From VRUE01 sp963715625 (GTDB lineage: Bacteria; Actinomycetota; Thermoleophilia; Solirubrobacterales; 70-9), in NCBI GenBank assembly GCA_963715625.1, contig OY970260.1, positions 2,480,001 through 2,544,000 of the forward strand: DNA of 64,000 bases, written 5' to 3'. Shown piece by piece: positions 32,289 through 40,985 of this stretch. The notes below the pieces were generated by a model. The model was not told the origin of the DNA and did not search any database. It worked only from the letters and a program-made list of their open reading frames with translations. The number at the start of each line of letters is the position of its first letter. Position 1 is the first letter of the stretch. Made by a program: the position numbers and the translations under genes.

Positions 32289-32828
32289 ATGCAAGTCGTG
32301 ATCGGGATCGATCCCGGTGCAGCCAACCTCGGCTTCGGCGTGGTCAGGGTCGAGGGCAGCCGCATGGTCGCCCTCGACGGCGGCGTGGTCGAGACCTCGC
32401 CCGAGCTGCCGATCGAGCGGCGCCTGGAGCGGATCCACGGCGCCCTCTCGGAGCTGATCGAGTGGCACGAGCCGGGCGCGATGGCGCTCGAGGACCTCTA
32501 CTTCGGCAAGAACGTCCACTCGGCGATGGCCGTCGGCAGGGCCAGCGGCGCCGCCATGCTGGCGGCGGCCCAGCGTGGCGTGCGCTGCTTCACCTACACC
32601 CCGCAGGCGATCAAGAAGGCCGTCTGCGGGTCGGGCGCGGCCGGCAAGGAGCAGGTGCAGCGAATGGTCGGCACTCTGCTCGGCCTGCCCGATCCCCCCA
32701 CCCCCGACCACGCAGCCGATGCGCTCGCGGTGGCGATCTGCCACGGCGGCGGCGCCGGGCGCCAGGCCGCGGTCGCCGCCGCCGAGGAGGCCGGCGCAGC
32801 CGCGCCCGGCGCGAGGCCGGCGGCATGA
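32289..32828 (+). CDS. ruvC: Holliday junction resolvase RuvC
   Basis: Endonuclease that cuts four-way DNA junctions as a dimer, working with RuvAB. The 179-residue protein has the four acidic sites: GIDPGAANLGFG (Asp7), ALEDLYFGKN (Glu), and PDHAADALAVAICHGG (two acidic residues near the C-terminus). ATG 32289 begins MQVVIGIDPG. The stop overlaps ruvA start (ATGA). The tail after residue 160 is Ala-rich and unstructured. Confidence 0.96.
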   Translation: MQVVIGIDPGAANLGFGVVRVEGSRMVALDGGVVETSPELPIERRLERIHGALSELIEWHEPGAMALEDLYFGKNVHSAMAVGRASGAAMLAAAQRGVRCFTYTPQAIKKAVCGSGAAGKEQVQRMVGTLLGLPDPPTPDHAADALAVAICHGGGAGRQAAVAAAEEAGAAAPGARPAA

Positions 32829-33421
32829 TCGCGGTCGTGCGCGGAGAGGTGATGGTGCGCCGCCCCGGCCACGTCGTCGTCGACGCCGGCGGGGTCGGCT
32901 ACCGGCTCGCGGTCTCCGCGGAGACGCTGAAGGCCGTTCCGGCCACCGGCCGCGAGGCCTTCCTGCACGCGGAGCTGATCTCTCGCGAGGACTCGCTCGC
33001 CCTCTTCGGCTTCGCCTCCGAGGAGGAGCGCGACCTGTTCTGCGAGCTGATCTCGGTCAGCGGAATCGGCCCCAAGGTCGCCCTCGCGGCGCTCTCGGGC
33101 GGCCCGGCGCGCGAGCTCCTGCGCGCGATCGCCGCCGGGGACGCCAAGCGCTTCCAGGCCGTGCCGGGGATCGGCAAGCGGACCTCCGAGCGGATCATCG
33201 TCGAGTTGAGGGAGAAGATCGCCGGGGCGTTGGAGGACGAGGTGGAGCCGGTCGGCGACGGCAGCGAAGACCCGCGCGGCCTCGCCCGCGACGGCCTGGT
33301 CAACCTGGGCTACGCGCCGCTGGAGGCCGAGCAGCTGCTCGACGGGATCGAAAGCGCCGACGCCGAGGAGCTGATCGCCGCCGCCCTGCGCAAGGCCGGG
33401 ACCTCGCGGAGCAAGGCATGA
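32825..33421 (+). CDS. ruvA: Holliday junction DNA helicase subunit RuvA
   Basis: Junction-binding tetramer that loads the RuvB motors. 198 residues: N-terminal OB fold (MIAVVRGEVMVRRPGHVVVD ... LFGFASEEERDLFCEL), two helix-hairpin-helix motifs (ISVSGIGPKVALAALSG and FQAVPGIGKRTSERIIVEL) and the mobile C-terminal domain III (DGLVNLGYAPLEAEQLLD). Both ends use 4-nt overlaps with ruvC and ruvB. Confidence 0.97.
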   Translation: MIAVVRGEVMVRRPGHVVVDAGGVGYRLAVSAETLKAVPATGREAFLHAELISREDSLALFGFASEEERDLFCELISVSGIGPKVALAALSGGPARELLRAIAAGDAKRFQAVPGIGKRTSERIIVELREKIAGALEDEVEPVGDGSEDPRGLARDGLVNLGYAPLEAEQLLDGIESADAEELIAAALRKAGTSRSKA

Positions 33422-34500
33422 GCGACATCGGCTCCAAGCGCATACGCACGCCGGGCATCGACGACCTGCCCGCGCCCGAGCCCGACGACGTGCGCATGCA
33501 CGACGCCCGGGCCGACGCGCCCGACGAGGACCTCGACCGCTCGCTGCGCCCGCGACGGCTCGCCGACTTCGTCAACCAGGTCCAGGTCACCGAGCAGCTG
33601 GCGCTCTTCATCGAGGCTGCGCGGGGTCGCGACGAGCCGCTCGACCACGTTCTGCTGGCCGGCCCGCCCGGCCTCGGCAAGACCTCGCTCGCCCACATCG
33701 TCGCCGAGGAGATGGGTGTGCCGATGGTGCAGACCGCGGGCCCCGCGCTCGAGCGAAAGGCCGACGTCGCCTCCTTCCTCACCGCCCTGAAGCCCGGCAG
33801 CGTCTTCTTCGTCGACGAGATCCACCGGCTCGGCCGGGCGGTCGAGGAGACGCTCTACCCGGCGATGGAGGACGGCGAGCTGCCGGTGGTCCTCGGCCAG
33901 GGGGCCGGCGCGCGCACCGTCACCCTGCCGCTGCCGCCCTTCACGCTGATCGGCGCCACCACCCGGGCCGGGCTGCTGACGACGCCGCTGCGCGATCGCT
34001 TCGGCCTCTCCCACCGGCTCGAGCACTACAGCCCCGAGCACCTGGGCGAGATCGTCGTCCGCTCCGCCGGCATCCTCGGCGTCGCGGTCGACCCGGAGGG
34101 GGCGCGGACGATCGCCGAACGATCCCGCGGCACGCCGCGCGTCGCCAACCGATTGCTGAAGCGGGTGCGGGACTTTGCCCAGGTCAAGGACCGCGGCGCG
34201 ATCGACGCCGAGGTCGCCGCCGCCGCCCTGGAGATGCTGGAGGTCGACGCGGGGGGCCTCGATCGCAGCGACCGCGCCCTGCTCGACACGGTCGCCAGCA
34301 AGTTCGCCGGCGGCCCCGTCGGCCTCTCTACTCTCGCCGTCGCGATCGGCGAGGAGGCGGACACGATCGAGGACGTGCTCGAGCCCTACCTGCTCCAGCA
34401 GGGCCTGTTGAAGCGCACCCCGAGGGGCCGCGTGATCACCCCGAGGGCCTACGAGCACCTAGGCCTGGAGGTCCCCGATGCCGCAAGAAGCCTCTTCTAA
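33418..34500 (+). CDS. ruvB: Holliday junction DNA helicase subunit RuvB
   Basis: AAA+ hexameric motor for branch migration. 360 residues: Walker A GPPGLGKTSLAHI, Walker B SVFFVDEIHRLGR, sensor 1 LIGATTRAGLLTTPLRDRFG with the arginine finger region, sensor 2 GTPRVANRLLKRVRDFA and the winged-helix C-terminus (LLQQGLLKRTPRGR). The N-terminal 30 residues are an acidic extension. ATG 33418 overlaps the ruvA stop. Confidence 0.97.
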   Translation: MSDIGSKRIRTPGIDDLPAPEPDDVRMHDARADAPDEDLDRSLRPRRLADFVNQVQVTEQLALFIEAARGRDEPLDHVLLAGPPGLGKTSLAHIVAEEMGVPMVQTAGPALERKADVASFLTALKPGSVFFVDEIHRLGRAVEETLYPAMEDGELPVVLGQGAGARTVTLPLPPFTLIGATTRAGLLTTPLRDRFGLSHRLEHYSPEHLGEIVVRSAGILGVAVDPEGARTIAERSRGTPRVANRLLKRVRDFAQVKDRGAIDAEVAAAALEMLEVDAGGLDRSDRALLDTVASKFAGGPVGLSTLAVAIGEEADTIEDVLEPYLLQQGLLKRTPRGRVITPRAYEHLGLEVPDAARSLF

Positions 34501-34527
34501 AAGTCACTCTCAGTAACCTGGCGGGGG

Positions 34528-35013
34528 ATGCCGTTCTTCATCTGCCCCAACTGCGGCCACAGGGAGGCCAGCGCGGAGCGCACGGCGGGTTTCAGCACCC
34601 GTCCCAAGGGCTGCTCCAAATGCGGCTTCGGCTTCGTCTTCGAGCTGCTCGACGACTACTACCCGGCACCGAACGCGGCCTTCTTCGTCTGCGACCAGCA
34701 GGCCCGCGTGATCGATGCGGGCCGGGGAAGCTTCGAGCTGACCGGCCTCACCGACGAGGACGTGATCGGCCGGCCGGTGCAGGAGGTGCTCGGGCTCGAA
34801 TGGCGGGAGCCGGATGAGCGGCGCGAGCCGGTGGCAGGCAACGGCGGCTCGGGCGACCCGATCGAAACCTCGCTGGAGTGGGGGGTGCGCTCGCTCGGCA
34901 AGCGGGTCTCGGTGAACGCCGAGGGGGACCTGCCGGCCGAGGCGGTCGCCGACGTCTTCCCCGCCTACGACGACGACGGGGGGCTTCTCATCGTCCTCAC
35001 CCCGGAGGCCTGA
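34528..35013 (+). CDS. Zinc-ribbon plus PAS-like protein between ruvB and secDF
   Basis: A 161-residue protein: an N-terminal zinc ribbon (FFICPNCGHREASAE and GCSKCGFGFVFELLDDYYPA; four cysteines in residues 6-35) followed by a PAS-type fold (AFFVCDQQARVIDAGRGSFE, LTGLTDEDVIGRPVQEVLGL). The PAS part keeps the usual helix pattern but has no visible cofactor residue. It is separated from secDF by one base. I know no named function; regulation or a scaffold role in the ruv/sec neighbourhood is speculation. Confidence 0.7.
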   Translation: MPFFICPNCGHREASAERTAGFSTRPKGCSKCGFGFVFELLDDYYPAPNAAFFVCDQQARVIDAGRGSFELTGLTDEDVIGRPVQEVLGLEWREPDERREPVAGNGGSGDPIETSLEWGVRSLGKRVSVNAEGDLPAEAVADVFPAYDDDGGLLIVLTPEA

Positions 35014-35014
35014 C

Positions 35015-37954
35015 ATGGGGAAGCGGCGCAAAAACCTCTTCGTCCTCCTCTTCGTCCTCGGCCTGATCGGGGTCTCCGCCCTGGTCATCGTCAACAAGCC
35101 GACCCGCCTCGGCCTCGACCTCAAGGGCGGGCTCGAGCTGGTCTACCAGGCGACGCCGACCGGGCAGGTGGAAGAAATCAGCGGCGAAGACATCGACCGC
35201 TCGATCGAGATCATGCGCCAGCGCGTCGACGAGTTCGGTGTCGCCGAGCCGGAAATCTCGCGCCTGGGTGAGAAAGAGATCTCCCTGAGCCTGCCGGACG
35301 TGACGAACGCCCAGCGCGCGATCGACCAGGTGGGGTCGACCTCGCAGCTCTTCTTCTACGACTGGGAACCGAACCTGATCGGGCAGGAGTTCGCGATCGG
35401 CGGCCGTCCCGGCTCCGAACCGCCCGAAGGGGCCGTGGAAAAGGCAACCGAAGAATGGGAAGCCGTCAACCGCAACATCGCCAAGTTCGAAAACCAGCAG
35501 CTGCTCTACTCCGGTGCCTTTCCCGCCGCCTACAACGCGGTCAAGCTCGCTTCCGAGCAGAAGCCGGTCGAAGACTGCACGACCTGCTCGACCAGCAGGC
35601 CTCGCTTCTACCTCTTCACCAAGTCCGAACCGCACGAGCTGATCGCGGGGCCGGAGTACAGCAAGAAGGACCTCTACCTGAAGCCGACCGGGGCGGAACG
35701 GCCCCACAAGGGCATCGTTATCGAGGTGCCCGCGGGGACCATCGTCGTCTCCGAGCTGCCCAACGATCGCAGCGGCCAGGTGCTCGAGAACGCCGAACCG
35801 GGTTGGTTCGCGCTGCGCGACCGGCCGGCGCTCTCGGGCCTCGACATCACCCGCCCGAAGCAGGAATTCGACGAACTCGGCCAGCCGAACGTCGCCTTCG
35901 GGTTCACCGACGAGGGGCAGCGGGCGTTCCAGGAGGTGACCCGCAAGATCGCCCAGCGCGGCGCCGCGCGGGCGATCGGCCCGACCGCCGGGGAAGAAGC
36001 CGAACAGCTCTCCGGGCGCTTCGCCGTCATCCTCGACAACGAAGTCAAGACGACGCCGATCATCAACTTCGCCCAGAACCCGGACGGGATCGACGGGCGC
36101 ACCGGGGCGCAGATCTCGGGCGGCTTCAAAAGCGTCCAGGAGGCCCAGGACCTGGCGACCTTCCTGCAGATCGGCGCCCTGCCGGTCAACCTGAAGCTGA
36201 TCAGCCAGACCCAGGTCTCGGCGACGCTGGGCAGCCAGGCGCTCGACGCCGGCATCAAGGCAGGGGCTATCGGCCTCGCCCTCGTGATCCTCTTCCTGCT
36301 CGTCTTCTATCGCTTCCTCGGCCTGGTCGCGTCGCTGGCGCTCGGCGCCTACGGGGTGATCTTCTTCGCCCTGATCAAGCTGATCCCGATCACCCTGACG
36401 CTGCCGGGCATCGCGGGCCTGATCCTGACCATCGGCGTCGCCGCGGACTCGAACATCGTCATCTTCGAGCGAATAAAGGAGGAGGTGCGGGCGGGGCGCT
36501 CGATGTCGAACGCGATCACGGTCGGCTACAGGCGCGGGATCGGGACCATCGTCGACGCCAACGTCGTCACCCTGCTCACCGCCTTCATCCTCTTCGTCCT
36601 CGCCACCGCCGGGGTCAAGGGGTTCGCCTTCACCCTCGGCGTCGGCACGATCGTCTCGCTGCTGACCGCGGTCGTCTTCACCCAGGCGCTGCTGGGCTCG
36701 ATGAGCCGCTCGCGCTTCCTGCGCTCGCCCAACGCCCTCGGTGCGGGGAAGTCACGCATGCGCTGGCACTTCGACTTCATGGGGGCGAGCCGCTGGTTCT
36801 TCTCGATGTCGGGGGCGATCCTGATCGTCGGCGCCCTCGCCCTGGCGACAGAGCAGCTCAACTTCGGCATCGACTTCGAGTCCGGCACCCGGATCAAGGT
36901 CGCCCTGGTCAAGCCCACCGACGAGGAAGGCGTCCGCGACACCCTGGGCGCCGCGGGGGTGGACGGCGAGGAGATCCAGCAGGTCTCCGATCCCGTGCTC
37001 GGCGACAACGTCTTCCAGATCCAGGCCCGCCAGCTGGGCCCGGATCGGGTCGAGAAGGTGCAGGAATCGCTCGAAGCGAAGTACGGGGTCGCCGAAGACG
37101 GCTTCGACAGCACCAGCGTCGGGCCGACCTTCGGCGAGCAGGTGGCCAGCAGCGCGCTGAAGGCGCTGATCTTCTCGCTGCTGGTGATCGGCGCCTACGT
37201 CGCCTTCCGCTTCGACCCGAAGTTCGCGGTGCCGGTCCTGATCGCGATCTTCCACGACATCCTGATCACCGCCGGCGTCTACTCGCTGACCGGCCGGGAG
37301 GTGACGAGCGGAACGGTCGCCGCTTTCCTCACCATCCTCGGCTACTCGCTCTACGACACGATCATCGTCTTCGACCGGATACGCGAGAACCTGCCGCGGA
37401 TGCCGCGGGCGGCCTTCTCGCAGATCGTCAACCGCTCGATGAGCGAGGTGCTGACCCGGTCCCTCGCAACCAGCTTCTCGACCCTGCTGGCGGTGGTCTC
37501 GCTATTGGTCTTCGGCGGCGCCACGCTGCAAGATTTCGCCTTTGCGATGGGCGTCGGCATCCTCTCGGGAACGTACTCCTCGATCTTCATCGCCTCGCCG
37601 GTGCTGACCGCCTGGAAGGAACGCGAGCCCGGCTTCGCCCGCCGCCGCGAGCGGATCGCCGCGATCGACGGCAGCGTTCCCGCCTTCGCCGACGAGATCG
37701 AGCTCGCGAGGATCGCCGAGGACGGGGAGGAGACCGACCTGGAGCTGGAGGAGGAGATCGCCTCCAAGCGCGAAGAGCGACCGAAGGCGAGCGCGGTCGC
37801 GACGGTCGAGCCCGCGTCCCGCAGCGACGGCGGCGGGCCTTCGAGCAACGGCGAGCCGCCAGAGGTCGACCCGGCGGCGGTGGCCCGCCGCGAACGGGAC
37901 GAGCGACGGCGCGAACGGCGCAAGCAGCGCCGCAAACACGGGAGGAAGAGATGA
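35015..37954 (+). CDS. secDF: Fused protein-export membrane protein SecDF
   Basis: Proton-driven component of the Sec translocon that pulls preproteins out on the trans side. The 979-residue chain fuses SecD and SecF (usually separate in Actinomycetota). SecD marks: LGLDLKGGLELVYQ near the N-terminus, ISGGF, and in the membrane core VAADSNIVIFERIKEEV. SecF marks: FGIDFESGTRIKVAL and SLYDTIIVFDRIRENL. Two sets of six membrane helices are visible. The C-terminal about 100 residues are an acidic then strongly basic tail ending RRERRKQRRKHGRKR, cytosolic and possibly ribosome- or lipid-binding. Confidence 0.95.
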   Translation: MGKRRKNLFVLLFVLGLIGVSALVIVNKPTRLGLDLKGGLELVYQATPTGQVEEISGEDIDRSIEIMRQRVDEFGVAEPEISRLGEKEISLSLPDVTNAQRAIDQVGSTSQLFFYDWEPNLIGQEFAIGGRPGSEPPEGAVEKATEEWEAVNRNIAKFENQQLLYSGAFPAAYNAVKLASEQKPVEDCTTCSTSRPRFYLFTKSEPHELIAGPEYSKKDLYLKPTGAERPHKGIVIEVPAGTIVVSELPNDRSGQVLENAEPGWFALRDRPALSGLDITRPKQEFDELGQPNVAFGFTDEGQRAFQEVTRKIAQRGAARAIGPTAGEEAEQLSGRFAVILDNEVKTTPIINFAQNPDGIDGRTGAQISGGFKSVQEAQDLATFLQIGALPVNLKLISQTQVSATLGSQALDAGIKAGAIGLALVILFLLVFYRFLGLVASLALGAYGVIFFALIKLIPITLTLPGIAGLILTIGVAADSNIVIFERIKEEVRAGRSMSNAITVGYRRGIGTIVDANVVTLLTAFILFVLATAGVKGFAFTLGVGTIVSLLTAVVFTQALLGSMSRSRFLRSPNALGAGKSRMRWHFDFMGASRWFFSMSGAILIVGALALATEQLNFGIDFESGTRIKVALVKPTDEEGVRDTLGAAGVDGEEIQQVSDPVLGDNVFQIQARQLGPDRVEKVQESLEAKYGVAEDGFDSTSVGPTFGEQVASSALKALIFSLLVIGAYVAFRFDPKFAVPVLIAIFHDILITAGVYSLTGREVTSGTVAAFLTILGYSLYDTIIVFDRIRENLPRMPRAAFSQIVNRSMSEVLTRSLATSFSTLLAVVSLLVFGGATLQDFAFAMGVGILSGTYSSIFIASPVLTAWKEREPGFARRRERIAAIDGSVPAFADEIELARIAEDGEETDLELEEEIASKREERPKASAVATVEPASRSDGGGPSSNGEPPEVDPAAVARRERDERRRERRKQRRKHGRKR

Positions 37955-37982
37955 CCGTCTCCACGACCCCGCACGCCTGGAT

Positions 37983-38080
37983 GACGCGCGTGGTGCTGCG
38001 CATCTCTGCGTCCTCGGGTTTGCCTTTGGCACCACCAAAGGCTGCACCCTGCGTCCTTGATCTGCTTGACCACGCGCGCC
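37983..38080. repeat. Nested palindrome after secDF (single copy)
   Basis: Outer arms CGCGCGTGGT (37985-37994) and ACCACGCGCG (38069-38078); inner GGGT..GCCTTTGG and CCAAAGGC..ACCC; TGCGTCC repeated on both sides. The piece GCGTCCTCGGG is shared with the core of family D. No gene is evident in 37955-38116. Confidence 0.7.
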
Positions 38081-38116
38081 CCCAGTCGCACGCGGCCATG
38101 AAGGCGGTCATCTGAC

Positions 38117-38383
38117 ATGGCCCTGCTGGTCTGGTTCACGATGGGCATCGCCCTCTGGCACTTCACGGTCTTCCTTCCCGACCGCTTCTGGCAGGGGATC
38201 GTCGGGGCCTTCATAGGCGCGACCCTCGGCGCCGTCGTCTTCGGCGCGATCGTCGAGACGGCAAGCGGGGGCAGCCTCGGCGACACCGACCTGATGACCG
38301 CGCTGACCGCGATCCCGGGCGTCGCGATCGGCCTGGCGATCGTCTGGGCAATCGGCATACGCAGCGAGCAAACCGCGGAGTAG
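38117..38383 (+). CDS. Small three-helix membrane protein
   Basis: An 88-residue hydrophobic protein: MALLVWFTMGIALWHFTVFL, GIVGAFIGATLGAVVFGAIV and a last helix ALTAIPGVAIGLAIVWAIG. Layout is reminiscent of GlsB/YeaQ-type small membrane proteins, with the glycine-rich helices, but not close enough to name. It lies between two palindromes and before recJ. Confidence 0.65.
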   Translation: MALLVWFTMGIALWHFTVFLPDRFWQGIVGAFIGATLGAVVFGAIVETASGGSLGDTDLMTALTAIPGVAIGLAIVWAIGIRSEQTAE

Positions 38384-38393
38384 GGGGTATGCC

Positions 38394-38463
38394 GGGGCGC
38401 CGGGGGTGGGCCCCCCGGGCCGGCTTCGCCGGGAGTTCCCGGGGGACCCACCCCCGGCGCCCC
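38394..38463. repeat. Long G/C palindrome before recJ (single copy)
   Basis: Arms of about 26 bp (GGGGCGCCGGGGGTGGGCCC... and its complement ending GGCGCCCC) with one mismatch; the loop itself is a hairpin CCGGC-TTC-GCCGG. Located 11 bp after the small membrane gene. It could be a terminator of unusual strength, but no T-run follows. Confidence 0.8.
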
Positions 38464-38532
38464 ATCGAAGCCCTGCTATTTACGAGCTTGCGGGAGGGAG
38501 AATCTGTCCCAAGCGGTTTCTAGCCTGGTTGC

Positions 38533-40953
38533 GTGGCGGAGACCCTGCGCGCATACAAGGCTGAGCCTTACTCGTACGCCGAGGCGCGTGAGCTTTCGGC
38601 TGAGCTGGAGCTGAGCGAGCCTGTGGCGATCGCCCTGGTCCGCCGCGGCTACCGCACACCGGAGGACGCCCGAGTCTTTCTAGCCGCCGACGAGTCACAC
38701 GAGCCTTACGCCTTCAAGTCGATGCCCGTGGTGGTGGAGCAGGTGCTGGGCGCGATCGAGAGAGGTCAGCGCATCACCGTGCACGGGGACTTCGATGTCA
38801 ACGGGGTCTGCGCGACCTCGATCCTGGTCGGCACGCTGCGCGACCTCGGTGCCGAGTGCGATTGGCTGATCCCCGACCGGATGGCCGACGGCTATGGGCT
38901 CAGTGCCGAGAACGTGCGCAAGCTGGCCGAGCGGGGTACCTCGCTGCTCGTCACCGTTGATTGTGGAATCACAGCTGTCGAGGAGGTGAAGCTTGCGGTC
39001 CAACTCGGGATGGACGTGATCGTCACCGACCATCACCAGCCGGGAGAGGAGCTTCCCGATTGCCCGATCCTGCACCCGTCCCTCGACGGCTACCCGTTCG
39101 AGGATCTCTGTGGCACCGCTGTCGCCTGGAAGCTTGCATCCGCGCTGCAGGGGGACGCCCGCCACGACGCCGATCTTGACCTCGTAGCCCTGGCCACGGT
39201 CGCCGACGTGGTGCCGCTCGTCGGGGAGAACCGTTCTCTCGTGAAGCGGGGATTGGAGGAGGTTCGGCGGGCTCGGCGGCCTGGGATGCGGGCGCTGCTG
39301 GCGGCGGCGAAATGCGATCCGAGTGAGCTGGACGAGGGGGACCTTGCTTTTAGGCTGGGGCCGCGGATCAACGCGGCGGGGAGGCTGTACAGGGCCGATG
39401 CGGGGGTTGAGCTTTTTCTGACCGGGGACGAGGGGCGGGCCGAGGAGATTGCGGTTGAGCTGAGTCGGGCCAACGGGGAGCGGCGAGCTGCTGAGCGGGA
39501 GGTCGCGAACGAGGCCGAGCTGGCACTGCGGGAGTTGCCAGAGCGGTTGCGGGAGGCACCCGGTCTGGTGCTGGCGGGTGAGGGTTGGCATCCCGGCGTG
39601 ATCGGGATCGTTGCTTCGCGGTTGGTGGAGAAGTACCACCGGCCGGTGGTGGTCATTTCGCTCGACGGGGAAGGCGGGGGCCGCGGTTCGGGGCGGAGCA
39701 TTCCTGGGTTCGACTTGCTTGCGGGGCTGGAGGCCTGCTCGGAGCACCTGGGGCAGTTCGGCGGGCACAGGGCGGCGGCTGGGCTGGAGCTGGAAACGAG
39801 CCAGGTCGATGCGTTTCGCGAGGCGTTTGCCGCGCATGCGGCGAGCGTGCTGGGGCCCGAGGACCTGAAGCGGACGGAGCGGATCGATGCGATGGTGGGC
39901 GGGGCCTCGCTTGGGCTGGACCTGGCCGAGGAGCTGAAGCAGCTGGCGCCTTTCGGGATGGGCAACCCGGGCGTTCGGCTGCTCGTGCCTTCGGCGCGGG
40001 TCCGGGACGTGCGGTCGATCGGGGAGGGGAAGCACGCGCGCTTCAGCCTCCACAGCGGTTCGCACCGCGCCCTGGGGGTCGCCTTCGGACGGCCCACGCT
40101 CGGGGTCGGGGAGGAGGACCTGGTCGACGTCGCGGTGCGGCTCGAGGTGAACCGGTGGAACGGGGCGGTCGAGCCGCAGGTGGTGCTGCGCGAGCTCTAC
40201 CCCCGCGATGCCGGCGAGGGCTCCGTCGAGGCGGCGGAGTGGTGGCGGCGCTTCGAGGCCGAGCTGGCGCTGGACCCAGTCGAGTGCCCCCCCGTTCCCG
40301 AGGCACCGCCAGGGGGGTACGAGCGACGGGTTCTGACGAACGCCAACGCCCCTGCCGCGGTCGCGGGCGAGCTGGCCTCCTGCGGCGAGGGCGTTCTCGC
40401 CCTCTGTGCCGATGCCGCGCTCCGGGCCGGCATGAGCCGCGAGGGCCTGCGGCTGGCCGACTTCCTGGAGCTGGAACGCAGTCCCGATCTGCCCACGGGC
40501 TTCAAGCACGTCGTCCTCGTCGACCCTCCGCCCTTCGCGCACCTGGCCGGGCTGGCCTCGCGGGCGACTGCGGAGGGCCGTTACCTGCACCGTGCCTGGG
40601 GAGAGGCGGAGCGTCGTTTCGCGCTCAGCGCGATCTCCGACCAGTTGGCTCAACGCCCGGCGCTGGTCGCCGCCTTCCGGGACCTGCGCGAGGCCGGTGC
40701 GGCGAGTGGCGAGGGCCTGCGCGAGGCACTGCTGGGCGGCGGCCCCCACCCACGGCGGGCCGAGACCGCCGCCCGCTGCTTCCGCGTCCTCGCCGAGCTC
40801 GACTTGGTGCGAGGAGCGCCGGACGGCGGCGCAGGCGAGGTCGGGGTCGTATCCTCAGGGGGGACCGATCTCGAGCGCTCGGCGTCGTTTCGCGCCTACA
40901 GCGCCCGTTTCCAGGAGGCCAAGCGATTCCTCGAAGGACAGAGACAGCCGTAG
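38533..40953 (+). CDS. recJ: Single-stranded-DNA exonuclease RecJ
   Basis: 5'-3' ssDNA exonuclease for recombination and mismatch repair. 806 residues, longer than the about 577 of E. coli, with an extra C-terminal domain of about 230 residues as in other Gram-positive RecJ. DHH-family motifs: VHGDFDVNGVCATS (motif I; the fifth acidic position is Asn here), TVDCGITAVEE, VTDHHQPG (DHH), DLVALATVADVVPL, and DHHA1 FGGHRAAAG. GRGSGRSIPGFDLL is the conserved nucleotide-binding stretch. GTG/ATG-type start at 38533 begins MAETLRAYKAEPYSYAEA. Confidence 0.94.
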   Translation: MAETLRAYKAEPYSYAEARELSAELELSEPVAIALVRRGYRTPEDARVFLAADESHEPYAFKSMPVVVEQVLGAIERGQRITVHGDFDVNGVCATSILVGTLRDLGAECDWLIPDRMADGYGLSAENVRKLAERGTSLLVTVDCGITAVEEVKLAVQLGMDVIVTDHHQPGEELPDCPILHPSLDGYPFEDLCGTAVAWKLASALQGDARHDADLDLVALATVADVVPLVGENRSLVKRGLEEVRRARRPGMRALLAAAKCDPSELDEGDLAFRLGPRINAAGRLYRADAGVELFLTGDEGRAEEIAVELSRANGERRAAEREVANEAELALRELPERLREAPGLVLAGEGWHPGVIGIVASRLVEKYHRPVVVISLDGEGGGRGSGRSIPGFDLLAGLEACSEHLGQFGGHRAAAGLELETSQVDAFREAFAAHAASVLGPEDLKRTERIDAMVGGASLGLDLAEELKQLAPFGMGNPGVRLLVPSARVRDVRSIGEGKHARFSLHSGSHRALGVAFGRPTLGVGEEDLVDVAVRLEVNRWNGAVEPQVVLRELYPRDAGEGSVEAAEWWRRFEAELALDPVECPPVPEAPPGGYERRVLTNANAPAAVAGELASCGEGVLALCADAALRAGMSREGLRLADFLELERSPDLPTGFKHVVLVDPPPFAHLAGLASRATAEGRYLHRAWGEAERRFALSAISDQLAQRPALVAAFRDLREAGAASGEGLREALLGGGPHPRRAETAARCFRVLAELDLVRGAPDGGAGEVGVVSSGGTDLERSASFRAYSARFQEAKRFLEGQRQP

Positions 40954-40985
40954 CGAACCAGGAGCTCCTGGGCGACCTCTTCGCC

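Noticed and set aside
38773..38810. RecJ as inactive because motif I reads DFDVNG
   Set aside because: The two aspartates equivalent to the core metal ligands are kept; only the later acidic position is Asn, and all other motifs are intact.
38695..40749. 684-codon minus-strand open frame antisense to recJ
   Set aside because: Mirror frame of a real gene with no recognisable motif.
39585..40950. Long plus-strand frame upstream of the RelA HD domain
   Set aside because: It is the +1 shadow of recJ that happens to stay open into relA; relA must start after recJ.
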